Assembly: GCA_000310025.1 (NCBI GenBank)
Contig: FN648195.1
Location: 186,505-250,504, forward strand
Direction: 5' to 3'
DNA: 64,000 bases
DNA from: Ectocarpus siliculosus
Taxonomy: Eukaryota; Sar; Phaeophyceae; Ectocarpales; Ectocarpaceae
The notes under the pieces are model-generated. The model had not been told where the DNA came from. It made no database searches and saw only the letters and a list, made by a program, of their open reading frames with translations. Below, in pieces: positions 1 through 10,300 of the stretch. The position numbers and the translations under genes were made by a program. Within the stretch, counting starts at the first letter, position 1. Every line of letters begins with the position of its first letter.

Positions 1-13
1 CTAACCCTAACCC
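1..13. repeat. Telomere-type repeat at the window edge
   Basis: The window opens with two units of CCCTAA (CTAACCCTAACCC), the C-strand of a TTAGGG telomere, read in the orientation expected for a left chromosome end. Only two units are present, so this could also be an interstitial or chance match. The adjoining subtelomere-like tandem repeats and the truncated gene next to it favour a true end. Confidence 0.55.
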
Positions 14-180
14 AACTTCCCCGATGGTATGATTCTATCCAACATGTTCACTTAAAACGAAAAACCGTGCGAAGGGTACTGAACCTTTCGCTGTGGCACT
101 GACGTATTCTTATTGGTCTGCAGGCGAGCGGGGTCAGAGATAATAAAAAGAGTACGCGCACAACACAAAGACACAACACA

Positions 181-361
181 AATCGTGTTCGCGTTTCTCT
201 ATCCCGCTACAAGAGTGGTGTCTTCCCATTGGTCAGCCGGTTAGCGCGGCCGACGCTAGTTGAATAAACGCACACATAAAAAGCGTGTTCGCGTTTCTAT
301 ATCCCGCTAAAGTACAAGGCCGACGTCTTCCCATTGGTCAGCCGGTTCCCGCGGCCGATGC
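181..361. repeat. Subtelomeric tandem pair, about 100-bp unit
   Basis: Two diverged copies, about 181-255 and 281-361, share a segment starting CGTGTTCGCGTTTCT and a core TCTTCCCATTGGTCAGCCGG followed by CGGCCGA. They lie directly left of the last visible exon of the TRAPPC9-like gene. The right copy ends against a possible splice acceptor (CTTCAG on the minus strand, near 362-367). I see no coding potential that continues into them for more than about 20 codons. Confidence 0.7.
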
Positions 362-407
362 TGAAGAAAAACAAACACACATGGCACACGACACATGACA
401 GGCCTAC

Positions 408-3400
408 CTCGGGGTCGGTTGCGCGCAGGCATGGAACCTCGCCGTCTTGAAGCACAGCTCCACCTCCAGCGAGCCGAGGGGAGGGTGGCGGCTAAACACG
501 GCCAACGCCTCCTCGCATTTTTCTGACACCACAGCTGAGGAGAAGTAGTCACAGCATGAGGATGGACATGCGCGCGGCGGCGGCGGCGGGGGGGGAAGGG
601 GGAGGGGGGCTCTTCCTTAACAAAAAAATTGGTATGTATCGCAACAGCAGTAGTGGTCAAACGCAAGGTTAACTCACACCCCTCAAGAGTGCACATTGTT
701 CTTCTTTCCCATCTGACCGGTCCCATGTGTACCTTCCTGGCGCAAGGTCCAGGCGGACGAAACGTCTCCTCAAAAACAAAAAATCTACAAAAAAAAAAAC
801 TTTACACCGCGTTTGTTGTTTTACAAAAAATGTAACTTTACATCGCGTTTGTTGTTTTTATGTTCACGTTGCAGTTTTTCTTCAACACAACTGTAAATTC
901 ACTCCCATGTACTCCTTATATTTTTCGTCTCATTGGTGTCCATGTGTACTGCACCTTTCGCGAGCGAGGTCCAGGTGGAAGAGACGTCGCCTTACTAACA
1001 TAAGAACTCCACAAAAACATTACGCATTTTGTTTTTGTAATTCGCGTTGCACGTTTTCAAAAAATTATATTTACAAGTCCACACGGTGGTGGCAACGACT
1101 CCCATCGCACACTATATTGATTACTATTTTGATTGGTCTCCATGTGTAGACTATACCTTCCGCGAGCACGGTCCAGGTCGAGGATCCCTCCTGACCGGCC
1201 CGCTCCAGCTCCTTGTCCTTGGCCATGTCCTTCAGCAGGGCCAGCGCCTGGTCCCCGTGCACCGTGGGGTGGTCGGCGTCGCTCATGGCCGACAGGCAGG
1301 CGGCGTAGCCTTCCAGGCAGCCGGCGTGCCAGAGGGGGTCCGTGGACGCCTTGGTCTCGGACATGGACTGGCTGTAGTGCTCCAGGGCGTCCTTGGAGCG
1401 GAGGAGCAGAGAAGAAAATGTTGGAAGAGAGAGAGAGAGAGAGCGATTGATGTTCGTTCGTGGTTTTCGTCGCCAGCGGCGGACCGGCCGATCGACTCGT
1501 GTGTATGGACGCGCGTCAAAGAGCTGCCGTGGTGAGGTAACTCCTGTAGACGTACCACAACACCCAAGGCCCACACCCACACACACGTGGGCTAGTAAAA
1601 GCAAAAAACTCCAGAGTAAAAAAAAAAGAAGAGAGGTGCGATGCGTCGTGTGCGCAGCTACAGGCGTGTTGTGTGTGCACGCACATCAAGAGTTGCCGTG
1701 GTTAGGCACCACCCGAAATGACGTACTACAACATCAAGGCCCACACCCACACATACGTGGGTCAATGAAAAGGGAAATCCAGAGTTAAAGGGGCGAAAAG
1801 ACGGATGGACCTTCCTGGTTGGGTAACACCGGTAGACGTTCCACAGTAGTCTACTATAATACAAGGAAAATCCAGAGTTACATAAAAAAAGACAGAGGGA
1901 GGGCGAAACGGACGGACGGACCTTAGGCGAGCCGAGAAGGAGGCAGGTGTCCCCGATCCACTTGTGCAGGCGTCCTACTCTTCGCTTGGCGTTCTTGCTG
2001 TCGCTCAGCACCTCTTCCCGCTCGTACCACGACCTGCAATCGAAGTCGTCATGGTCTTCGTGTGGGTTGCCTCGCAGCCGGTTTTTATCGTTGTTGTCGT
2101 TTTCGTGTACATAGAGATTGGCTCAGCAGCTGGGTTAGTCATGTGTGTGTGTGTAGCTGGTCTCCGAAATCCTTGAACAGCATCGCACTCTTCGGAAAAT
2201 CAGATCTAGAATCCACAAATGCTTTTGCGTGCCCTCTCATTTCGCTCCACATGTGTCGCGTGCCTGCGTTTAGTGCCGTTTGGACTGGCCGCACCTCGAG
2301 GAAAGAATGCGCCGAATTCTTCTCGCAACAAAAACAAACGGCCTCGTGTACGGCGGGACCACGACCACGACCAACACCAACAACAACAATATCACCACCA
2401 CCACCACCACCAAAAACAACACAAAAACATATGTGTGCTCACGTGAGGGGCGGCGCCGCGTCGTTGTTTCCCCGGAGCACGGCCACGGCTCTGCCCGCGG
2501 CGGAGGGGGGGGAGGCCGAAGACCTCCACGTCTTGATGTCCGCGGCGAGGTTCTTGATGATGGAGACGGCCACGTCGTACAGGCTAACGGCCATGTGCAG
2601 CTCCGTCGTGCTTCCTCCACCCTTGCAGAACGAGACAACGACAAGAACAAAAAAAAATGAGGTCCAGGAAGAACAAACCGTCTTGCTCAAAGAGCAATTG
2701 GCTTAGACTACTGTACTGAAAAAAAAAAAAAAAGTGGGACTCCTTGAAAGCAAAACGGAGGGAATCACTAATGCATGGTACAGATCCGCTGTCCACAAAG
2801 GTTCAGCCTTGATGGAGTGCTTGCTCGCGTAAACGTCGTCGGCGCCAGTCAAACACGCCCACCTCTTGTGCCAAGCGGGGGATACGCCATCACCACCAAC
2901 ACCAAACAACGCCGTCAGCGCCAATCAAACACCCCCACCGCTGCACCTCCAACTCTTGCTCCTCCGGGGGGGGGGGAAGCGCCATACCACCACCAACCTC
3001 CAACACCAAACAAAAACGAAGCCATCGGCGCCGATCAAAACGCCCCCCCACCTCGAACTCTTGCTCCGGGGGGAAAACGATGTCCCGCTGAGGGTCGAGG
3101 ATGTCGGGATAGTCGCCCTGCTCGAAAGAGTGCCCGAACGCGAACATCCGCGTCGCGTGCACGTGCTTGTAGCCGGCCACCACCTGGTTGAACTGCTTCT
3201 CGAGCTCCTTGAAGTCCGCACGGCCCCCCTCGCATGAAGGGAAGTGCACCACCCCGATCGCTCCAAGCACTCGTCGGTAGGCTTTTCGGTTTTCATGTTT
3301 GGGGTGGGGGGTAGGGTGGGAGTGGGGGAAGTCAAGCTATTTCAAGTCTGCGTGCCCCTCCCCTCGCACGAACGGAGGTGCACCACCCCGATCGCTCCAA

Positions 3401-5287
3401 GCACTCGTCGGTAAGCTTGTCGATTTTTCATGTTTGGGACGGGGGGTTGGGTGGGGGTGGGGGAAGTCAAGCTATTTCAAGTCCGCGTGGCCCCCCCTTG
3501 CACGACGAGAAGTTCACCACCCCGATCGCTCCAAGCACTCGCCGGTAGGCTTTTCGGTTTTTCTTGTTTGGGTCCGGGGGTAGGGCTGGGTGGGGAACTT
3601 CAAGTCAATGCCATGGGGGGCTGGGCTTTCGTGAGATGGTGGCGAGGGAGGAGGGGGTTTGGAGGAGTTATCCCATCTTTGCACGGCCGGTAGCAACCGA
3701 CCTTCGCAGCCGTTTTCTTTCTACGATAGGATGCAAGGGGTGTGCCAATGCGCGGGAAACCCGACCGATCGCTTTGGATAGGCGTGCTGGTTGGGTCTCA
3801 GGCGCTGATTTCCCTTGCCCTGAAACTGTGGAACCCCGGATCGGAGCTGCTCAGTGGGACAGACAAGTAGGTAGACGAGGAAGCGAATGTTAACGACGAC
3901 CACATGTGCTCCAACATCTATTTTTCATGCAAGTACATGTGTACCCTGATAGTCTCTATTTCCCTCCATATATATGTATCCAGCCTCTTTCTCCCTCCAC
4001 ACATATTCACCCTAGTAGTCTCTTATCTCCCTTCATACAATGTAGTATGAACATATCTACGTACCCTGATAGTCTTCCCAGTCGCTGAGACCCCCATCTG
4101 TGGTGTCTTGGTCGATGAAGTGGAAGTTGAAGCAGCCCTCCGACCAGTTGAAGTGCTTCAGGGCGCTGTTCTGACGGTTCCAGTCCCCCGGTGCCGTCAG
4201 GTTCTGCATGGGGATCGTGCTGAAGTTCGTTTGAAGCCGGCGGCGGCGGGGGGAGGGGCGGGGTGCTTGGATGGTGGTACGATAGACTAGAAGGCAGCGG
4301 ACGGATGCAGGGTGTACATATGGGTAGCAGCCAAGGTAACGGCCAAAGCAAGAGTACCTCCAGTATGCACTCGTTCTCGGTCATGGACTACCACCAGCCC
4401 GCCCCTGCTGATTCCGCGGGTTCGCGAAAAACCACAACAGAAAACAGAACCAAAATAAAAACGGTACCGTAGGTGTTGCGTAAGATAGCACCCCCCCCGG
4501 ACCGATCTCCAATCTCCGCCCCACGGCGGTGGTTGCCTACCATGACGGTGCTCTGCTACCATGTAGCACACATCAGTAGTGGCACATGACAGCATACTGA
4601 ACGCTGCCTGAATACGGCGAACGAAGTGTAATTGTGGTGCTAACTAGCTTCTCCGGGGAGCCGTTGCAAGAGCCTGGGTGCACCGTCCTCAACAACCACA
4701 GTACCGCCCCGTAGCCCGCACACACATGTGTGCCGAGGTTTTGAGAGAGCTCGCAGAACATAAAAAACCTCGGAGAACATTCTGCGGGTGAAACCCGAAC
4801 ACCAGCAACAACGTGTGCCGAAGAAGTGCGTAATGAATGCATGAGAGAGTAGAGCTTCCCCTCCTGAACGGTAGAGCTTCCTGCACACGGGCTGGGTTGC
4901 TGTTTCCGAGCACTTGCTGCAAGCTCCTGAGGTGCACGTGAGTGTACGGGTGCCAGAGACAACCCAATATATGCAAGCTGGTCTGCAGTAGTAGGATTGT
5001 TGCAAAACCGTTGTGAACCAGATCGTAGTAGCACGGTAGTAGTACGAAGAACGCAGCAATGGACCTTCAGGAAGGGGAGAGGCAGTTGAGTACCAGCAGG
5101 GTCTACTGCTGTAAATGTTACCAAGACACGCCATCTTGCTTGAAAACAAACCGCACCTGAATCGCCGCAAGATCTCGCAGTACTTGGCGTAAACATCGGG
5201 AGGGATGTTCCCCAAAGGGACCAGCAACACCTGAGCGGACCGGTGGGAATCCAAGCCCTGCTTCACCCACACACGTGTGGGCGGCAT
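408..5287 (-). CDS. TRAPPC9: TRAPPC9/Trs120-like TRAPP II subunit, 3'-truncated
   Basis: Trs120/TRAPPC9 is a scaffold subunit of TRAPP II, which activates Rab/Ypt GTPases at the Golgi. Seven exons join in phase on the minus strand: 5287-5157, 4219-4065, 3269-3052, 2621-2443, 2033-1922, 1391-1157 and 534-408, giving about 385 residues. Family-like blocks are LLVPLGNIPPDVYAKYCEIL at the N-terminus, GCFNFHFID, LGAIGVVHFPS with RMFAFGHSFEQ, then KWIGDTCLLLGSPKDALEHY and DPLWHAGCLEGYAACL, the typical Trs120 region, and LEVELCFKTARFHA. Members usually exceed 1,000 residues, so most of the C-terminal half would lie beyond position 1. The start at 5287 is the nearest in-frame ATG; another in-frame ATG lies at 5398. 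A possible next exon at about 366 runs into a stop after roughly 20 codons. The family call rests on remembered similarity and was not aligned. Confidence 0.85.
719..1178. repeat. Three tandem copies of the TRAPPC9 exon-6 donor border
   Basis: A block with CCATGTGTA, a short spacer, CTTTCGCGAGC-like sequence and AGGTCCAGG occurs near 719-755, 940-978 and 1139-1178. The third copy is the real 3' end of exon 6 with its splice donor; the other two lie inside the following intron. The period is about 200-220 bp. Confidence 0.7.
1525..1890. repeat. Diverged tandem repeat in TRAPPC9 intron 5
   Basis: Segments at about 1525-1620 and 1690-1790 share TGCCGTGGT, AAGGCCCACACCCACACA, CGTGGG and TCCAGAGT. 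A weaker third copy runs from about 1815 to 1885. It is non-coding. Confidence 0.65.
2835..3060. repeat. Three tandem copies of the TRAPPC9 exon-3 donor border
   Basis: GTCRGCGCCRRTCAAA followed by a C-run and an ACCTC/CACTC motif starts near 2838, 2914 and 3023. The last copy contains the true exon-3 splice donor at 3051-3052 and the exon end. The middle copy carries an imperfect version of the exon end (CAACTCTTGCTCC). Confidence 0.65.
3225..3600. repeat. Three tandem copies of the TRAPPC9 exon-3 acceptor border
   Basis: The core CACCCCGATCGCTCCAAGCA occurs at about 3250, 3383 and 3518, each followed by CTCGYCGGTA and a G-rich tract, with a period near 134 bp. The first copy is the real 5' end of exon 3, coding for the LGAIGVVHF block. 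The other two are decayed copies upstream in the intron. Confidence 0.8.
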
Positions 5288-6104
5288 GGTACTTGTGAGT
5301 GTGCAAGCCTTCAACTGCTGCTGTGTCAATGACCACCTGCCCTGCCCTGGTCTGTGGGACACGGAGCTTAGGGGGCCGGATGACGATACAGGAAGCAAAA
5401 GTAAGGGGGGTTGCTATCCAATATTTCATCAGACGGAGCTCCTGCGACGAGATGAGCCACCAGCACCACAGCACACCCACCAGCAACAGACAGAGCATTG
5501 CAGTGCTGTTCAATCCACACGCGTGGTGCCGAAGATGCGGGCTATTTGACTTGTTGAGCAGATAAGTTTGCTGTTGTGGTGAGATTTGTTTCGCCCCTCC
5601 ATCGTGCTGACCAGCTCGAAACACAGCAACATGTCGATGACGCCCTCTCCGTCCGCGATACCAACAAGCGATATGACTACGCCAGCGCCAGAGCCCCCGC
5701 TCATCAACGAACTCGTGGGTGCTAGCTCAAATGGAACGACGGCGAACACCGAGATCTCGAGCCAAGGGCTCAGCGAAGTGAGTACGCGCGCCTCGGTGGA
5801 GATAGTGCGCTCCGAAGTCACATGCACCCTCCATCTCCTCGTTCCAACTTCTACGTGCGGAGAAACTACGGTGTAGACTATCATAGAAGAGCGACTTCGC
5901 AGAGGGCGCAACGGCGCAGAGATCAGAGCGTGGGGGTGTTGCTGTTGCCCACGTCGTGTTCAGCACAGAGTTTTCTATATTGCGTGTGTGGAAATAGGGA
6001 AGGGCGGCACGATGAGGCATGTCCTGCAGCAGACAGATCGATCAGGTGTATGTACAAAATCCGCTTTGCTTGCACTCTTTTCAACAATGTCTTACATATG
6101 CCGG

Positions 6105-6180
6105 TCGCCCCGGTGGTCTAGTTGGCATCCTCCAAACCTTCTAGAGGTCAGGTCAGGGGTCCGAATCCCGGCGTAAGCGA
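6105..6180 (+). tRNA. tRNA-like element or tRNA pseudogene
   Basis: A 76-base segment has a good RNA polymerase III A-box (TGGTCTAGTTGG, 6114-6125) and a B-box with one mismatch (GGTCCGAATCC, 6158-6168) at tRNA spacing. TTTT follows at 6183-6186 as a possible terminator. Only four acceptor-stem pairs form between the two ends (TCGC with GCGA) and the T-stem is weak, so a functional tRNA is doubtful. It may instead be the head of a tRNA-derived SINE. Confidence 0.4.
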
Positions 6181-6990
6181 GCTTTTCTTGTAAAGTGGGT
6201 TTTTCTCTCGCTTCCGCTCCTAGCCTAGTAGATGAGAGTGCTGAACTCTTCTCGCATTAAAAATCGAAGGCAAAGTACCGCAGGAGGGGAGGGTAGAGAG
6301 GGGCTCTTCTGTGTGACGACGGGTTGGAGTACAGTAGTGCTGTGAACGCTGATTTGAAGTGAAGACAGAAAAAAAAAGGGAGTGCTGTGTTTGGGTCGGC
6401 GAGCGCGGTGTGTGAACACCTTTGCTGCGTCAGCGTCGTGGCTGCTGCAGCAGTGCGCCCCTTTCTCTCCTTGGTCGTTTTCCGTTTCATAGTGTGGAAT
6501 GAATCTTGATTGTGTCTCTCTGTCTGTGTCTGGCTCTTCCTCTCTGTTGTATCGTTATATCCAACGATCGATGCGGACCCTCACACAAACTCATTTTTCG
6601 TTCGAGAATGGTGGGTGAAATGTGTTCTCGTCCCGCCTACTCCAGGCATCATCACTCTCGGCCTTTTGGTATGCATATGTGCTTGACGCACCAGCCGGGG
6701 TCACACAGGAGGAAGAAAGACACGAGAGTTTTAGGTTTTTAGAAGTATTATTTTTGCCGCCTCTACCCCTTGGAAGCTTTGTCCTCGTTTGCTAACGCCG
6801 AGAACCGAGGTTCCTTCCCATCTCTCTCTCCCCTTTACGCTACCACTCTTATCCCACGACACCGAACCCCCTGGTTTCACTACTGTACGTACCAACGACC
6901 ATTCAGTGGCATTGCTGCAAGGATCCCTATCACAACACACCGCTTGCTGTAGGTCTTGGAGAGGCAACAACTGCAAGGCACGACAATGAC

Positions 6991-7092
6991 CTCTTTTGCC
7001 TGCGTTGTATTTTCGAGGACCCGCATGTAGAAGTACCTCCTGTAGGATTCGTGCATGCGGCACTCGGTCAGCAACATGTACGAGATCAGCAT
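6991..7092 (-). CDS. Orphan exon-like segment, unidentified
   Basis: A minus-strand open stretch encodes a residue series beginning LISYMLLTECRMHESYRRYF and ending at a possible donor (GAG|GTCATT) at 6991-6990. Its composition looks protein-like, but I do not recognise the family and found no partner exon. It could be a relic. Confidence 0.2.
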
Positions 7093-7152
7093 TCAGTAGA
7101 CCCCCAACCCAGTCGTTGCTTGAACAGCTGCCCACCACCGTCCTGTACCCCT

Positions 7153-7318
7153 CATAGATAGGCTAGGAAACGCGGTGTTGAACCACCTTTGGCAAAGTAG
7201 GAAGGAACGATTGGCCATCGCTCGTGTAGGAACAATGCTCCGTCCTCTCGAGGACGCGCGGTCGATGGTCCAACAACAGCAGAGGCATGGAAAACATGAG
7301 TACCCCCCCCGCCCCCCC
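7153..7318 (+). mobile_element. 5'-truncated LINE 3' end with C-run tail
   Basis: This segment matches the terminal part of the LINE at 57315-60050 (minus) and the copies at 14413 and 17525. Shared landmarks are ATAGATAGRCTAGG, GGCAAAGTAGGAAGGAACGA, TCCTCTCGAGGACGCG, GGCATG and GAGTAC, then a C-run. It contains the start codon and first residues of the downstream channel gene. Confidence 0.8.
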
Positions 7319-10300
7319 TTACGCGCCGCCGCCCTTGCTAAAGTTCCTGACCACGCTCCTCCTGAGCGCGGTCCTCGGTCTCGGCCTGTGGCTGCTGTTC
7401 GAGATCAAGCGGAACAAGCGGAGCGTCTACGCGCCTCGTCCCGCCAAGCTGCCGCACCGCGCCCCGCCCGCGCTGGTTTACGGCCCGCTTCGGTGGGTGG
7501 GGACGGGGGCCACGCTCCCCGGTTCCGACCCCTTCCCCTTGGCAGGCAGGTGTAACCCGGGGGGTGTCGAAGTATATGGGGGGTCCCCCCAGTGTGTATT
7601 GGGGCCCCCAGTTTTTTTTTGGGGGGGGGGGGGGGGGCTCGCCTCGCATGCACGTGTATCTCTGGTGGTCTCGAAACCAAGTATGTATACAGAGCATTGT
7701 CCAGTAGCCTTCGCGAGCATATTTTCAGCTTGGTTTTAGTAGGGCTCACGGGTGAGTTACGGGTAGGGTTAAGGTTTTCAACTCCCCCTCTCTATTTCAC
7801 ACGTAACACTTCACTTCCTCGTGAAGGCGGTCCGCGTTGTCTGTACGGCGAGGGGGAAGCATCCTCTGTATTTTTGCCACATTGACTGCTGTGCGTTGGT
7901 GCATGGCGCATCCCTTTCGAGTTGGAACACCCCTTTCTGTTCCCTCTCCCCCGACATACAAGTAGGCACCGCCAGTAGCCGAGCGGTCGTCGGCTATTTT
8001 ATGTTTTGCTTTCGTGTCTTTGATGACGTTTATTTTCCGGCGTCTGGCCATGCTGCATCTACACCAGCTGGAATAGCGATCGTATATCTCGCTTTATTTG
8101 TCCACTGTTGTATGGGGAGGTTGTAAGTTGGTGTTTCTACACCGTTTTTTGCTCACGCCTCGAAACGCGTTCCCTGCAGTTTGTTGCCTTTTTTTGCGAC
8201 GTTTCTCGTCTCGTCCTGGTCTTACAGAGCAACAAAAACCACACGTTCATGTGTGCAGGGCATCGCCGAGGAAATTGTTGTGTTTAGCTCGCAGTCTGGT
8301 AGTCACGCTGCCAGGAGGGCCGTTATTTTCTTTTCTCTTACAGATGGCGTGTCTACCTCGCTTCGCTGGCTATCGCACTATACTTACGCTTCTTCTTCCG
8401 AGGTTGGAATAAATTTGATCTGGACGCATGCTTGTTTTCCTTCCCAGGTATGGACGCCTACTGCCTGCTGCGGTTCATCTACCTTTGCCTACGGATCTGT
8501 CTCTTCTCGTCCTTCTGGGGCATGCTCGTGCTGACGCCCGTGTACGTCCTGGATGGCTCAGAGGCGGTGAACACGATCTACTACGTCACGCTGGCTAACG
8601 TCCCGTCGGGCAGCAACACTCTGGTGAGCGGAGAGGGGGGGGGGGGGGTACCCGTTTGTTGCTAGCTTTTAGCCGTTTGATCATCGACCAGGCATCCCTT
8701 TTGTTTGCGACGGCGGAATACCGTCCCTACTCCGGGTAGAGCTACCGCCACTCTTCGCTTGGGGCGCTTCTCCGTGTTGACATGGGGAAGTTGTCGCTGA
8801 TGTTGGGAGGCAGATTGGGGAGGTATCGAGAGACAGCGAGATGACCAGAATGATAGACATGAAGACGGCCGCGGGTATAGAGGCATGCTATTTTTTGGAC
8901 ATGCCCAAACCGTTGATATCCCCCCCCCCCCATGGAAAGAAGGGAATCAGATGGGACAAGGTGGTAGAGAAGGTTTGGAAGGAGATAGGAGACGAGGAGG
9001 AGACGTTGGACACGGAAGGGTTCGGGGGGTTCAAGACGAAAGTCAAGGAGATGCCAGAAAGTAGGGAGGAGGCAACCCTTCGGAAGAAGGTACGAAGCGA
9101 AGACCACTTGGAGATATACGGGAAGTTGAAAGAAGGGATAGGGATGAAGACGTACTTGGACGGCCCCATGGACTATGCGAAAAAGCTGAAATTGCCCTTT
9201 CGAGTAGGCGATCTGGACTTGCCAGAACGGAGGAAGAGGTATACCAGCCGTAGAAGAGAGGAAGAGGAGGATAGACACACATGTCCATGTGGCAAATCGG
9301 AGGAGAGTAGACCCCACATAGTTGGGGAGTGTGAGTTGTACAGGAAGGAAAGAGAGGATCTCGAGGAGGAAATGAGACAGAGAGGGTGTGACATGGACAA
9401 GTTTGGTAAATTAGACAACAGCGAAAAAACGATCGCGATAATTGGGGATAGATGGTGGGCACAAGAGGCCCTAGAGGACGGGGATAAGATGTGCAAGAAA
9501 TTTTTATGGAGTTTGTGGCAGAAACGTAAAGAGCTCCCAAATGTTGGTGGTGTCTCTAGTAGGGGTAGGAACGGTGCTCCGTCTCGAAAGGGACGCGTGG
9601 TCAATGGTCAAATGACTACGGCAAGCAACAAATGAGTACGCCCCCCCCCCCCATAACGCTTCGCGCTTGGTGATGTGAGAGCCTGGTCCGGTGAGAACCC
9701 GGCGTGCTCCGTCCCGGCTTTGTAGGGATGCGAGGTCAATGGTCTAACGACTACGGCATGCACGACTATGAGTACACCCCCCCAAATAACGCTACGCCCA
9801 CAGGCACGCTCGTTCTGTTTTCTCTACTTGCTGCTGTCGTGATCTGTATATGCCGGCATGGTGGACGGTAGATAGCGGCGGATTCTTTGGCGCTTTGTGT
9901 GTCGGTGTTGCCTGCCTGCCCCTTTGTACAGGCGTTCAATACCCCCCCACCTGCGCCGATGGGATGGCCTCTGTTGTGCACTCCTGGTTGACGTGATTTC
10001 CTGCCCGCCACCGCCACCGCCGCTGTCGTCGACCTCCGCTCTCCGTCCCCTATCCTCTGTCGGCGAACCACACGACTCCTGCATTTGCATGCACGCAGTG
10101 GGTGACAGTGGTTTTCGCCTACCTGTTCACCTGGCACGCTCTGTACGTGCTGCGAGGAGAGCACCAGGCGTTTGCAGAGATGCGGGAGGCAAGTCTGTCT
10201 AGTAGGTTGTTTTCTGCCACATCACTGACTGATGTGCTTATCCTGCATGGTCGAGGAGTTCGCGAGATCTATGGTCCCCTTCCCCCCTGATGTACACGCA

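Larger units (their letters stand above)
5288..7152. other. Divergent intergenic region, TRAPPC9-like to channel gene
   Basis: About 1.9 kb separates two divergently transcribed genes. It holds the tRNA-like element at 6105-6180 and short open frames on both strands, such as a Ser/Thr-rich 96-codon plus frame at 5586-5876. I could match none of them to a family. Transcription of both neighbours must begin here. Confidence 0.6.

Noticed and set aside
5510-5911. Overlapping frames on both strands upstream of the TRAPPC9-like gene
   Set aside because: Neither strand shows a known motif or clear splice partners, so I did not call an exon.
7491-7551. GT donors at 7493, 7497 and 7550 for exon 1 of the channel
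   Set aside because: Each breaks the phase with exon 2; only the GC donor after 7545 keeps the frame and gives the family-like AGMDAY junction.
8742-9317. 191-codon minus frame and overlapping antisense frames
   Set aside because: Shadows of the LINE reading frame on the plus strand.
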